NCBI GenBank assembly: GCA_018335195.1
Contig: JAGXKN010000002.1
Location: 1 to 64,000 of the forward strand
From: Desulfobacterales bacterium
GTDB lineage: Bacteria > Desulfobacterota > Desulfobacteria > Desulfobacterales > Desulfosalsimonadaceae
Reading direction: 5' to 3'
Length of the DNA: 64,000 bases
Shown: piece after piece, positions 53,347 to 61,308 of the stretch
How positions within the stretch are numbered: the stretch's first letter is position 1
Layout of the letters: every line of letters begins with the position of its first letter
Notes under the pieces: model-generated
The model's database searches: none
Told to the model about the DNA's origin: nothing
What the model saw: the letters and a program-made list of their open reading frames with translations, nothing else
Position numbers and translations under genes: made by a program

Positions 53347-53550
53347 ATGAGCCGGATTAAAATGTCTTTTATTGACAATGATTTCAGAATTCAGGCCGCA
53401 GCCGACATTGAGATCAGCGACAACGAAACCAGCAAGTTCGCGGATTTCATCAACCAGCTTGCCGAGGATCTGGGCACCGGTGAGACGGCGTGGCTCCAGA
53501 TCGACGGATTGAGCCGGCCAGTCACCTTGAGCGTGGCGGAATCCGCGTGA
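53347..53550 (+). CDS. Small protein of unknown function, 67 residues
   Basis: Not recognised. A strong ribosome site (AAGGAGG, six bases upstream) and a good promoter support a real gene. The protein is acidic and soluble, without signal peptide or cysteine: a short N-terminal strand (RIKMSFIDNDFRIQA), a helix (NETSKFADFINQLAEDL) and a C-terminal strand pair (TAWLQIDGLSRPVTLSVA). It is convergent with the KaiC-like/XRE/cupin regulator gene and follows a long leader with a perfect inverted repeat. It may be regulatory or stress-related, but nothing in the sequence shows this. Confidence 0.72.
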   Translation: MSRIKMSFIDNDFRIQAAADIEISDNETSKFADFINQLAEDLGTGETAWLQIDGLSRPVTLSVAESA

Positions 53551-53587
53551 TCGCTTCGCATCCGTGAATCGACGGCTGTCCGCTGAA

Positions 53588-54889
53588 TTACTTGATTTTC
53601 AGCCACAGCACCCGGGAGGCGGTGGATCCGGGATTGTGCCACTGGGAGGGCATCTCGGATTTGAGGTAAATCACGTCGCCCGCGCGCGCGGTGCTGACAG
53701 CGTTGTTGCCGAGCTGGACCTGGAGCTTGCCTGCGAGCATGTACCCGAATTCCTCTCCCTTGTGGATGAAAAAATGCGACGGCAGGCTGGCGCCGGGGTG
53801 GACTTCAATCAGATAGGGTTCCACCCGCCCCTGGGTGTCCAGTGCGGTCAGCAGTTTTGCGGAGATACGTTCTTTGGGCATTTCCGGCAGGGAAACGGGC
53901 ACGGCATCGGCTTGCGGGAAGATAATGCGTTTTTCCGCATCCCCGGAAGCCTGGAAAAACGCGCTGATTTCCACGGACAGGATTTCGGCCATCCGGATTA
54001 ATGCGGGCAGCGAGGGATAGATCTGGTTGCTTTCCACTTGGGAGATGGTGCTGGGGGTAACGCCCACCATTTTGGCCAGCTCGGTCTGGGAAAGCCCCCG
54101 CCGGGTGCGCAAAACGCGGATCCTGGGACCCAGCTCCGCCCCGCCGGTGTTTTGTTTTTGGGGGGCAAAGCTCAGGTTCAGCCCGTTTCGCCAGTAGTAA
54201 TAAGGCGTGTTCAGGGTATCGATTTCGCGGTTTTCCGCTTTCAGGATGGAAAGCGCGGTTTTGCCGCGCTTGAGCGAAAGCTCGATGGCCACTTGGGCGA
54301 TCTGGTTGAGAGCCGCCTTAAGGCGCTTGGAATGGGCGTTTTTTTCCGCGATCCAGTATCCCACCGTGTTGAGTTCGTAAAGCCGGGGACAGGTGTGGGT
54401 GTAAAACCGGCTGATTTTGTCTTCTCCCTGCCACAGTTCCTGCATTCCGGTGAGGCTTTCAAAGGCGAATCGCAGCTCGCTTTTGGTGGATTCATGGATT
54501 TGCAGGAAACAGTCCAGGATATTATCCGGGTTTTGGGGCTCGGTAACCCGGACAATCTCGCAGGGCATTTCTTCGCGGTTCTTGTAGAATCCAAGGAAAA
54601 TGTCGGCTCCGTTGCCCTTGCCGTGGGTAAAACAGTCCAGGATGGTCAGGCGGTGACTTTCAGCCAGGGGGCCGAGCTTTTCAAGCAGGTTGCGCGGGGA
54701 GCGGTCAAAGCTGAGGTAAATAAACGGCTTGTCCTGAGCAATGGAGGTTTGCAGGAAATTCAGGGTAAACGGGGCTGCCAGGCTGCCTGCGTCATCATAC
54801 CAGATCACGTTGTCGCCGATTAACAGACCGCCCAGTATCGGGTCCAGTTCACCCACGCCCGTGGAGACTCGGATTCGTTCCGAAGCCAT
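53588..54889 (-). CDS. KaiC-like (degenerate)/XRE helix-turn-helix/cupin regulator
   Basis: A 433-residue protein of three parts. Residues 1-230 resemble a KaiC/RAD55-type RecA fold (STGVGELDPILGGLLIGDNV; FIYLSFDRSPRNLLEKLG), but where the Walker A loop belongs, residues 31-40 read YDDAGSLAAP, so ATP binding is probably lost. Residues 254-310 are an XRE helix-turn-helix (RRGLSQTELAKMVGVTPST). Residues 358-430 are a cupin (HPGASLPSHFFIHKGEEFGYML). It probably binds DNA and a small ligand in the cupin. AAGGAAAA lies six bases before the ATG. Its neighbours are the 67-residue gene (convergent) and the YchF-like gene upstream. Confidence 0.85.
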   Translation of the reverse strand: MASERIRVSTGVGELDPILGGLLIGDNVIWYDDAGSLAAPFTLNFLQTSIAQDKPFIYLSFDRSPRNLLEKLGPLAESHRLTILDCFTHGKGNGADIFLGFYKNREEMPCEIVRVTEPQNPDNILDCFLQIHESTKSELRFAFESLTGMQELWQGEDKISRFYTHTCPRLYELNTVGYWIAEKNAHSKRLKAALNQIAQVAIELSLKRGKTALSILKAENREIDTLNTPYYYWRNGLNLSFAPQKQNTGGAELGPRIRVLRTRRGLSQTELAKMVGVTPSTISQVESNQIYPSLPALIRMAEILSVEISAFFQASGDAEKRIIFPQADAVPVSLPEMPKERISAKLLTALDTQGRVEPYLIEVHPGASLPSHFFIHKGEEFGYMLAGKLQVQLGNNAVSTARAGDVIYLKSEMPSQWHNPGSTASRVLWLKIK

Positions 54890-55009
54890 GGAATTTTCCT
54901 TATACCCGGTAATGTTTATAAGTGAATTTTAATAAGTCATGCTAATGAAAATCCGGGGTTCCTGTCAAACCAATTTCCCTGCCTGAAGTAAAGCTGCCGG
55001 AAACGGCGA

Positions 55010-56044
55010 CTACACGTTAAACCGGAAGTTGATGATATCGCCGTCCTGTACTTGGTAGGTCTTGCCTTCCAGGCGCAGGGTGGCGTTTTTTTTTGCCGCA
55101 GCCATGGAGCCGGCGGCAATATATGCCTTATAGGAGATGATCTCGGCCCGGATAAATCCTTTCCGGATGTCGGAATGGATCTGGCCTGCGGCCGCTGCCG
55201 CATCCGTGCCGCGTTTGATGGTCCAGGCCCTGACCTCGTCTTCGCCGACGGTGAAAAATGAAATCAGTCCCAGGATGTCATATGATGCACGAATCACCCG
55301 GTCAGTGGCAGAGGCGGAGATATTGAACTCCTCGAGCAGTTCCGCGGCCTCTTCTTGCGTCATCCGGGCCAGCTCATGCTCCAGCTTGCCGCGGATGACC
55401 ATGCAGGTTTCCTGTGCGACGGTTTCATCAAGTTCGGGTAGGGATTCATCCTCATCCGCGTTGTTAAACAGTACCATTACCGGCTTGGCCGACATCAACC
55501 CATAGCCCCGCAGCAGGCGGGATTCCGCCAGTTCGGGAAACCGGCGCAACGGCGTTTCCTGCTGCAGGGCATCCCGGCATTTAATGAGTTGATCGTTTTC
55601 CTTGGTATCGATTTCACGGCCTTTTTTGGACTCTGTTTCCATTCGTTCCAGCCGTTTTTCCACCACGCTGGCATCCATCTGCATGAGTTCCTGGTCCAGG
55701 AGCAGAAAATCGTTTTCCGGGTCTGCGGGTTCGGTGCCGTAAGAGGCGAAATTGCGCACCACGTGAATTAGCGCATCAGTGTCGCGCACCGCGCGCATCA
55801 GGGCATCATCCGCACTGCCGGGTTTTTTCTGCTCCGCCTTGCCCGGCAGGAGGTATTCCACCTGCGCGTATATGGTCTTTTCCGGCTGGTACATCCGGCT
55901 TAAAACGTCAATGCGGGCATCGGGCACGTGGATGGTGCCGATGCGCGTTTCCGCCTTGGCGCCCGGGCCGGCGAATTCACGTGTCAGCGCCTCGAACACG
56001 GTAGTTTTTCCTGAACCGGAAAGTCCGATGATTCCCAGTTTCAT
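55010..56044 (-). CDS. YchF/DUF933-family P-loop NTPase, variant
   Basis: A 344-residue protein, a little shorter than canonical YchF (about 363). The C-terminal DUF933/TGS-like domain is clear (FFTVGEDEVRAWTIKRGTDA; GQIHSDIRKGFIRAEI). The P-loop is GLSGSGKTT, not the GLPNVGKST of YchF, and the NxxE-type base motif appears as NNADED. So it is a divergent paralogue; YchF proteins bind ATP and ribosomes in stress responses. Its start has AAGGAAGG seven bases upstream and lies 15 bases after the TatD stop, so the two are in one operon. Confidence 0.87.
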   Translation of the reverse strand: MKLGIIGLSGSGKTTVFEALTREFAGPGAKAETRIGTIHVPDARIDVLSRMYQPEKTIYAQVEYLLPGKAEQKKPGSADDALMRAVRDTDALIHVVRNFASYGTEPADPENDFLLLDQELMQMDASVVEKRLERMETESKKGREIDTKENDQLIKCRDALQQETPLRRFPELAESRLLRGYGLMSAKPVMVLFNNADEDESLPELDETVAQETCMVIRGKLEHELARMTQEEAAELLEEFNISASATDRVIRASYDILGLISFFTVGEDEVRAWTIKRGTDAAAAAGQIHSDIRKGFIRAEIISYKAYIAAGSMAAAKKNATLRLEGKTYQVQDGDIINFRFNV

Positions 56045-56059
56045 TGTTCCGCCTTCCTT

Positions 56060-56866
56060 TTATTGATGCTTTTCCGGCGCCTGCGGCGCGTCAATCGCAA
56101 ACAGCCTGCAGGTGTTTTCCCATGTCACCCGGGCCAGGTGCGCCGGGTCGGTGTTGCGGATTTCAGCCAGCTTAAACAGCACGCTTTTGACAAAGGCCGG
56201 CTCATTTCGCCGGGTGGTGTTTTTCTCCGGTGCAGGGGTCAAATACGGCGCGTCTGTTTCAACCAGCAGTCGGTCTTCCGGAATGCGCACTGCCATGTCC
56301 CGCAGTTGCCGCCCTCTTTTGGAGATCGTCAGGATGCCGGTAATGCCGATGTACAATCCCATGTCCAGGTATTGTTCCATTTCGCCGGGGGTGCCGGAAA
56401 AGCAGTGGACCACGCCCCGGCAGTTTTTCGGGGCATGCGCCCGGAGCAGGTCCAGCAACCGGCCCTCGCTGTCGCGCTCATGGAATATCAGGGGCAGATC
56501 CAGCTCTGCTGCGGCTGCGGTCTGGCGGACAAACCATTTTTCCTGGACGTCTGCAGGCGAGTGCATCCGGTTGAAGTCCAGGCCGGTTTCTCCCCAGGCA
56601 CGGACCATGGGGCTATCGGCCATTTCTTTGAGCGCGGCCAGGGCTTTTTCAGAACCCCGCTTTGCATCATGAGGGTGGATGCCCACGGATGCATAGCACC
56701 CTTCATATGCTTCCGCGATTTCCACGGCCTGCCGGGAAGTTTTTTCCGTTATCCCGACGATCATCATGGCGTTTACGTCTGCGTTTCCTGCGTTTTCAAT
56801 GACTTGTTCCAGGTCCTTGTGATAAGCCTTGTCGTTTAAGTGGCAGTGGCTGTCAAATATATTCAT
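56060..56866 (-). CDS. TatD-family metal-dependent DNase
   Basis: A 268-residue amidohydrolase-fold nuclease. Metal ligands are seen in DSHCHLND (HxH type), the Glu of AWGETGLDF, His in IFHERDSEG and VHCFSGTPGE, and the Asp of LLVETDAPYL. The ATG at 56864-56866 is preceded by AGGAA and fits the family's usual start (MNIFDSHCHL); an ATG two codons upstream is possible. TatD enzymes act in 3'-5' exonuclease repair and DNA turnover. It leads a two-gene operon with the YchF-like gene and is divergent from the nicotinamidase gene. Confidence 0.93.
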   Translation of the reverse strand: MNIFDSHCHLNDKAYHKDLEQVIENAGNADVNAMMIVGITEKTSRQAVEIAEAYEGCYASVGIHPHDAKRGSEKALAALKEMADSPMVRAWGETGLDFNRMHSPADVQEKWFVRQTAAAAELDLPLIFHERDSEGRLLDLLRAHAPKNCRGVVHCFSGTPGEMEQYLDMGLYIGITGILTISKRGRQLRDMAVRIPEDRLLVETDAPYLTPAPEKNTTRRNEPAFVKSVLFKLAEIRNTDPAHLARVTWENTCRLFAIDAPQAPEKHQ

Positions 56867-57071
56867 GGGCATTTCCTGAAATTGCGTGAAAAGTCGGGCT
56901 TTGTTTTCGTAAAACGCATCTTGTATCACCGCAGGCCGGGGGATTCAAGGAAATCGTTTCCGCTGCGGCGAGGCCCGGGATTTGCAGAGTGTTGAAAAAT
57001 ACCGGAAAATGGTTAAAGATATACCAGGCAGCCGAAAATCCGCAACCGACACATAAAGGAGATCAGAAACC

Positions 57072-57641
57072 ATGCCAGAACATGAGGAGACAATGAAATC
57101 CGGTGATGCGTTGTTGATCGTGGATGTGCAGAACGATTTCTGCCCGGGCGGCGCCCTTGCCATTGAAAAGGGCGATGCGGTGGTGCCGGTGTTAAACCGC
57201 TGGATTTCGCGGGCTTCGGAAAAAGATCTGCCGGTTTATGCCTCCCGGGACTGGCACCCCGTGGGCCATGTTAGCTTCCGGGAACAGGGCGGCAGCTGGC
57301 CGCCGCACTGCATCCAGGACACGTCCGGCGCGGCGTTTCACAAGGATCTGAATCTGCCCGCAGATACCGTGGTGGTTACCAAGGGGGTCCGGTTTGACCA
57401 GGATCAGAACTCGGCTTTTGATCAGACCGGATTGGCTGAAGAATTTAGGCGCAGGCAGATCCGACGGATTTTCGTGGGCGGCCTGGCCCTGGATGTCTGC
57501 GTGCAGGCAACCGTACTTGACGCCCTGGAGGAAGGTTTTGAAACCGTGCTCCTGCTTTCGGCCACCCGGCCGGTGACCGCGGAAGGCGGGGAGAAGGCCA
57601 TAGAGAGCATGAAAAAGGGCGGAGCGGTGATTTCCGGGTAG
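57072..57641 (+). CDS. Nicotinamidase (isochorismatase-like family)
   Basis: A 189-residue hydrolase converting nicotinamide to nicotinate for NAD salvage. The catalytic triad is visible: Asp in LIVDVQNDFCPGGAL, Lys in VVTKGV, and Cys in GGLALDVCVQAT. The zinc site fits D-x-H in ASRDWHPVGHVSF. Length and start fit the family; AAAGGAG lies 10 bases upstream. It stands alone on the plus strand, and the thiD gene converges on it with only 4 bases between stops. Confidence 0.92.
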   Translation: MPEHEETMKSGDALLIVDVQNDFCPGGALAIEKGDAVVPVLNRWISRASEKDLPVYASRDWHPVGHVSFREQGGSWPPHCIQDTSGAAFHKDLNLPADTVVVTKGVRFDQDQNSAFDQTGLAEEFRRRQIRRIFVGGLALDVCVQATVLDALEEGFETVLLLSATRPVTAEGGEKAIESMKKGGAVISG

Positions 57642-57645
57642 TCGT

Positions 57646-58476
57646 TTACTGCCGGGTGGAATACGGAAACCGGTGATGAAGCAGCGGGCCGTGCCCGCCG
57701 CCAATGCCGTGATTAGCCGAAAGCCCGATGAGCTCGGCTGTCAAGCTGACCGCGCTGGAAAATGCCTGTGCCGGGTCCTGTTTGCGGGCCAGGTATGCGG
57801 CCAGTGCGGAGGAAAACGTGCACCCGGTGCCGTGGGTATTGCGCGTGCGGACGTACGGATGCGGTTCGGATTTTGTCATCACGCTGCTGTTGCGCCGGTA
57901 TACGAACGTGTCCGTGATTTGATCCGCGTCTTGCGGCCCGTGACCGCCTTTGATTACCACGCCTTTAAGGTTTGCAAAGCGTTCAAGCAGGTCCCGGCCG
58001 GCGGTTTCCGGGTCCGGCGGCGCGGATCCGTAAAGGATTTCGAGCTCCGCCCGGTTCGGGGTGATATAGTCCGAGGCCGGCAGGATCTGCGTGATCAGCG
58101 CTTCAACTGCTGCGTCATCGATCAGCCGGTGGCCGCTGGTGGAAACCATCACAGGGTCGCATACGGTGGTATGGCCGGCCAGGTGGCCGGCGATTTTTTC
58201 ACACACTTCCTTGTTGGGCAGCATTCCGAGTTTGACCGCGTCTACGCGGATATCTGAGAATACGCTTTTAATCTGCTGTTCCACGAACGCCGCGGAAACG
58301 GCCATGGCCCCGTCCACGCCCCGGGTGTTCTGGGCGGTCAGGGCCGTGATCACAGCCGCCCCGTAAACCCCGGCGGCCATGAACGTTTTCAGATCCGCCT
58401 GTATACCGGCCCCGCCGGAGGGGTCCGAACCCGCAACGGAAAGTACGGTCGTGATGTTTTGCGTTTCCGCGGACAT
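57646..58476 (-). CDS. thiD: Hydroxymethylpyrimidine/phosphomethylpyrimidine kinase
   Basis: A 276-residue ribokinase-fold enzyme of thiamine synthesis, phosphorylating HMP to HMP-PP. Motifs include SVAGSDPSGGAGIQADLKTF, CDPVMVSTSGHRLI and the anion-hole/catalytic loop NTHGTGCTFSSALAAYL. It follows the DUF3786 gene by 15 bases on the minus strand. No TPP riboswitch is visible in front of it. Bifunctional fusion to ThiE is absent. Confidence 0.93.
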   Translation of the reverse strand: MSAETQNITTVLSVAGSDPSGGAGIQADLKTFMAAGVYGAAVITALTAQNTRGVDGAMAVSAAFVEQQIKSVFSDIRVDAVKLGMLPNKEVCEKIAGHLAGHTTVCDPVMVSTSGHRLIDDAAVEALITQILPASDYITPNRAELEILYGSAPPDPETAGRDLLERFANLKGVVIKGGHGPQDADQITDTFVYRRNSSVMTKSEPHPYVRTRNTHGTGCTFSSALAAYLARKQDPAQAFSSAVSLTAELIGLSANHGIGGGHGPLLHHRFPYSTRQ

Positions 58477-58491
58477 GGGTTGTTCTGTCTT

Positions 58492-59115
58492 TCAGTCCTG
58501 CCGGGCATTTGCCTTTTTTAAATGATGGAACAACTGCCATCCCAGCATAGCGATGCATTCGGCATCCAGAAACGTGTCCACGCTGGAATTGAATAACACG
58601 GAGCATGATGCGGAAAATTCCGCATCCGCATCATTGTAGAGCAACAATACCGGAACCTGCGGAAGCGCGTCAAACTGCAAGGCGATATCATAATCCACGT
58701 CAAGCTCGGGCCGATGGCCGCCCAGGGAAATGGCAGCTTTTTTTAATTCCGCCGAGTTTCCGGAAAAATACACTGCGATTGCGCGCTCCACATCATTTGC
58801 AAAATATTTTGTCAGCGGTCCGGCGTCCTTTAGGTCCCTGAAGCTGACCCAGTCGGCTTTTCCGGGCAGTGTATCCGGGCACATCAAAATATATTTGCTC
58901 AGGATCACACAGATTTCATGGGGCGGCCGCCTGCCGGCGGGATCGGTCATTGCCTGGCTGGAAACCGTGTATTCATTTCCGAAAAAAGGGATTTTCAATC
59001 CCTCGCCTGTAGCCTTTGCGCCCAGGGGTTGTGCCAGGGACGCCAGGGAAAGCTCCCGGATCCGGGAGAGATAGTATCTATAGGTTTGTCCGAATACGGT
59101 TTCCTCGGTGTTCAT
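58492..59115 (-). CDS. DUF3786 protein
   Basis: A 207-residue protein matching the DUF3786 pattern known from acetogens and Desulfobacterota: a central VILSKYILMCPDTLPGKADWVSFRDLKDAGPLTKYF, here only partly quoted as VILSKYILMC and WVSFRDLKDAG. It lacks the extra cysteine cluster found in some relatives. The ATG at 59113-59115 is preferred since AGAGGA lies five bases upstream. Function is not established; relatives are often found near corrinoid/one-carbon metabolism genes, which are not seen here. It is cotranscribed with thiD. Confidence 0.75.
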   Translation of the reverse strand: MNTEETVFGQTYRYYLSRIRELSLASLAQPLGAKATGEGLKIPFFGNEYTVSSQAMTDPAGRRPPHEICVILSKYILMCPDTLPGKADWVSFRDLKDAGPLTKYFANDVERAIAVYFSGNSAELKKAAISLGGHRPELDVDYDIALQFDALPQVPVLLLYNDADAEFSASCSVLFNSSVDTFLDAECIAMLGWQLFHHLKKANARQD

Positions 59116-59264
59116 CCATTTCCTCTGCAAGCATCAGATTTTACAAGTTCCCGGTTCGCACAATGCCTGACCGGGCGTTTACCTGTTTTACCTGCCGCTT
59201 GATCATACGATAAATATTGTCGAAATGCAATCAGGGGGTGCGGAACAATGGGGCAAAGCGGGAA

Positions 59265-59304
59265 AAAGCCCGCAGGCGGGGAAAAGGCCCCGTCTGCGGG
59301 CTTT
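59265..59304 (-). terminator. Intrinsic terminator of the FMN glutamate-synthase-like gene
   Basis: AAAGCCCGCAG (59265-59275) pairs perfectly with 59294-59304; an inner GGGG/CCCC stem extends it. On the minus strand a T-rich stretch (complement of 59263-59267) follows. It lies 35 bases after the stop codon. Confidence 0.82.
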
Positions 59305-59338
59305 CTGTTGAATCTCCCGGTACGCGGTCGCCGGGGGA

Positions 59339-60985
59339 TCAGCTGTTTAAGATCTTTTTTGCACTTTCATCGTTGCTGTCGCACACGTGCGGGATGCCGG
59401 TGATTTCCGCGGTCTCGCGGTTGCCGGAAAACAGGTCCGAGCGCTCGATTTCGGGCAGGGAGAATTTGCGGGCCCCGGCCATGAGCTGCTGCATCCCGCA
59501 GGCCAGCTTATCTGAAAGGGTCCAGAAGGCAATGGCACCGTAGGGAATATTCTTCATTTCATCCTTGCCCACCTTGGCTTCCACGTCATAGTAGTTGGCA
59601 AAGATTTCCTCGGGCGTGCTCCCCAGCGTGCTGACCGTCTTGGGCAGCTTGTCCCAGTTGCCGGCAACCTTTTCCCTGCGGTCCGGGTTGACTGCGCCCT
59701 CGATGTTTGCGCCCAGAAATCCGGGGATCATGATGGCCCGTCCCATGCAGACCAGCTTGGTGTAGGGCGCCCCCAGGGCAACGGCCTTGAAGATATGATC
59801 CTCCAGGGCGAGTCCGCCGGCAAAGGAGAGGTCCACGACATCCTCGCCCCTGGCGGCCAGGAGGCTGGCATATTCACGGGCTTTTGAATGCAGCTGCAGG
59901 GAAGGCACACCCCAGCTCTGCATCATGTTCCACGGGCTCATGCCCGTGCCGCCGCCGGACCCGTCAATGGTGAGCAGGTCGAGCTTGGCGTCGGTGGCGA
60001 ACTTGATCGCCATGGCCAGTTCCTCCATGCCGTAGGAGCCGGTCTTGAGCGAAATCCGCTTGAATCCCAGGCTCCGCAGGTAGTCCACGCTTTTCATGAA
60101 CTCTTCTCTGACCTGGTCCACCCGGCCCAGGTTGGTGGCGCCCAGGCGGCTGTGGCGGGCAAAGGAAGAAATGGAGCCGTGCTTGAAGGCCTCTTGGACA
60201 GACGGCTTTTCCGGGTCCGGGTCCACCACGTAGCCGCGGTTTTTCAGAAACAGTGCGTAATCCAGGCTGGTGACCTGGATTTCTCCGCCGATGTCTTTTG
60301 CGCCCTGCCCCCATTTGAGTTCCAGGATACACTTGTTGCCGTATTTTTCCGCAATGTATTCAGCCACCCCGTTGCGCGTGTCCTCCACGTTCATCTGCAC
60401 GATGATTGCGCCGTAGCCGTCGTTGTAGCGCAGATAGCTTTCAATCCGGCGGTCGAGTTCCGGCGCCTTTGTAATCCGGCCGTTTGCCATTTCCGATTCC
60501 CGGTCCACCCCGACCACGTTCTCGCCGATAACCACGGGGATGCCCACCAGGGAGGCGCCGATGGCAAAAGAATCCCAGTACTTGGCGGCCACGAAAGTCG
60601 ATCCCAGCGCACCGGTCATAAGTGGAATCCGGGCCTTGGTCTTAATTTCCCGGCCGAACTCGGTTTCCAGGCTCACATTGGGGAAAATGCAGTCATCCGG
60701 ATCATTGGAAAGGCCGGTGGAAAGGCCGTGTGAGCCGTAGGCATACCCCTGGATTCGCAGGGAATTGTAGGAAGCCCCCACGTGGGTGGTATTGTTGGCC
60801 CCGGCCGTGACGATGCCGAAGCTTCTGGGGTAAAGCAGTTTTCTGCCCACCAGGCTGGACAAAAAGGTCTCGCATTTGCCCTGGCAGTCGGCCCGGCACA
60901 GGGTGCACAGGCTGGATTCCGTGGGGTTGCCCCGGTTTGTGGTCCCTAGGACGTCGTTGTTTTTGGAAAACCGCATTTCCGTCAT
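59339..60985 (-). CDS. FMN-binding glutamate-synthase-family enzyme with N-terminal Cys cluster
   Basis: A 548-residue protein with the FMN-binding barrel of glutamate synthase (ILELKWGQGAKDIGGEIQV; TIDGSGGGTGMSPWNMMQ). It lacks an amidotransferase domain and the usual [3Fe-4S] cysteines late in the barrel; instead cysteines 27, 30, 34 and 38 form C-x2-C-x3-C-x3-C near the N-terminus, so an Fe-S cluster there is likely. It might use free ammonia or a separate donor; a different substrate is also possible. AAAGGAGG lies six bases before the ATG. Its leader holds an ANTAR-type antitermination element, and the GAF-ANTAR gene is directly upstream, so its expression is probably set by read-through. 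Confidence 0.88.
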   Translation of the reverse strand: MTEMRFSKNNDVLGTTNRGNPTESSLCTLCRADCQGKCETFLSSLVGRKLLYPRSFGIVTAGANNTTHVGASYNSLRIQGYAYGSHGLSTGLSNDPDDCIFPNVSLETEFGREIKTKARIPLMTGALGSTFVAAKYWDSFAIGASLVGIPVVIGENVVGVDRESEMANGRITKAPELDRRIESYLRYNDGYGAIIVQMNVEDTRNGVAEYIAEKYGNKCILELKWGQGAKDIGGEIQVTSLDYALFLKNRGYVVDPDPEKPSVQEAFKHGSISSFARHSRLGATNLGRVDQVREEFMKSVDYLRSLGFKRISLKTGSYGMEELAMAIKFATDAKLDLLTIDGSGGGTGMSPWNMMQSWGVPSLQLHSKAREYASLLAARGEDVVDLSFAGGLALEDHIFKAVALGAPYTKLVCMGRAIMIPGFLGANIEGAVNPDRREKVAGNWDKLPKTVSTLGSTPEEIFANYYDVEAKVGKDEMKNIPYGAIAFWTLSDKLACGMQQLMAGARKFSLPEIERSDLFSGNRETAEITGIPHVCDSNDESAKKILNS

Positions 60986-61072
60986 GGGATTCCTCCTTTG
61001 CTTTTTGAATTGGATGTAAGATTGTCTATATTTTATTATTTCAAATGGTTATATGATGTCCGCCCGCGGGCG

Positions 61073-61107
61073 AAAAAAAGCGCCTCTACAGCCTTGTATA
61101 GAGACGC
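61073..61107 (-). terminator. Leader terminator before the FMN glutamate-synthase-like gene
   Basis: GCGTCTC pairs with GAGGCGC (one G-T wobble) and TAC with GTA around a small loop, followed by a run of seven Ts (61073-61079). It lies about 90 bases before the start codon, downstream of a promoter, so it can act as an attenuator. Its 5' arm is shared with hairpin P2. Confidence 0.85.
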
Positions 61108-61157
61108 CATTGTCTTGAAAATTTATAAGTGTATCTTACACGCCATTGTGCAAGATA
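61102..61157 (-). promoter_or_regulatory. ANTAR target: two hexaloop hairpins (P1, P2) overlapping the terminator
   Basis: P1 (61132-61157) has a 10-bp stem (TATCTTGCAC with GTGTAAGATA, one G-T wobble) and the hexaloop AATGGC. P2 (61102-61115) has AGAC/GTCT and the same hexaloop AATGGC. Both loops have A at position 1 and G at position 4, the rule for ANTAR-bound RNA. The 3' arm of P2 (GTCT) is part of the terminator's 5' arm, so P2 and the terminator exclude each other. Confidence 0.82.
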
Positions 61158-61165
61158 ATTTAAAC

Positions 61166-61194
61166 TAACTAATAAGGGATGACAAATCTGTCAA
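61166..61194 (-). promoter_or_regulatory. Sigma-70 promoter of the attenuated leader
   Basis: Reading the minus strand, TTGACA (61189-61194) and TAGTTA (61166-61171) are 17 bases apart. The start point would be just before hairpin P1. The inverted repeat TGACA-GATT-TGTCA overlaps the -35 box and might be an operator. Confidence 0.6.
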
Positions 61195-61308
61195 GACTTT
61201 TTGTCGGCTTGCGAAAATCCTCCGGAAGGGGCGAATCTGTGGGTCCGATTTCCAAGTCGGATACCGAAACGGATGAAGCCGGATCTCAACCCGGGGTTTT
61301 CCCGGTGT

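Noticed and set aside
61270-61308. CCGGG/CCCGG hairpin after the GAF-ANTAR stop as a terminator
   Set aside because: Short stem with no T-run; transcription could continue into the leader.
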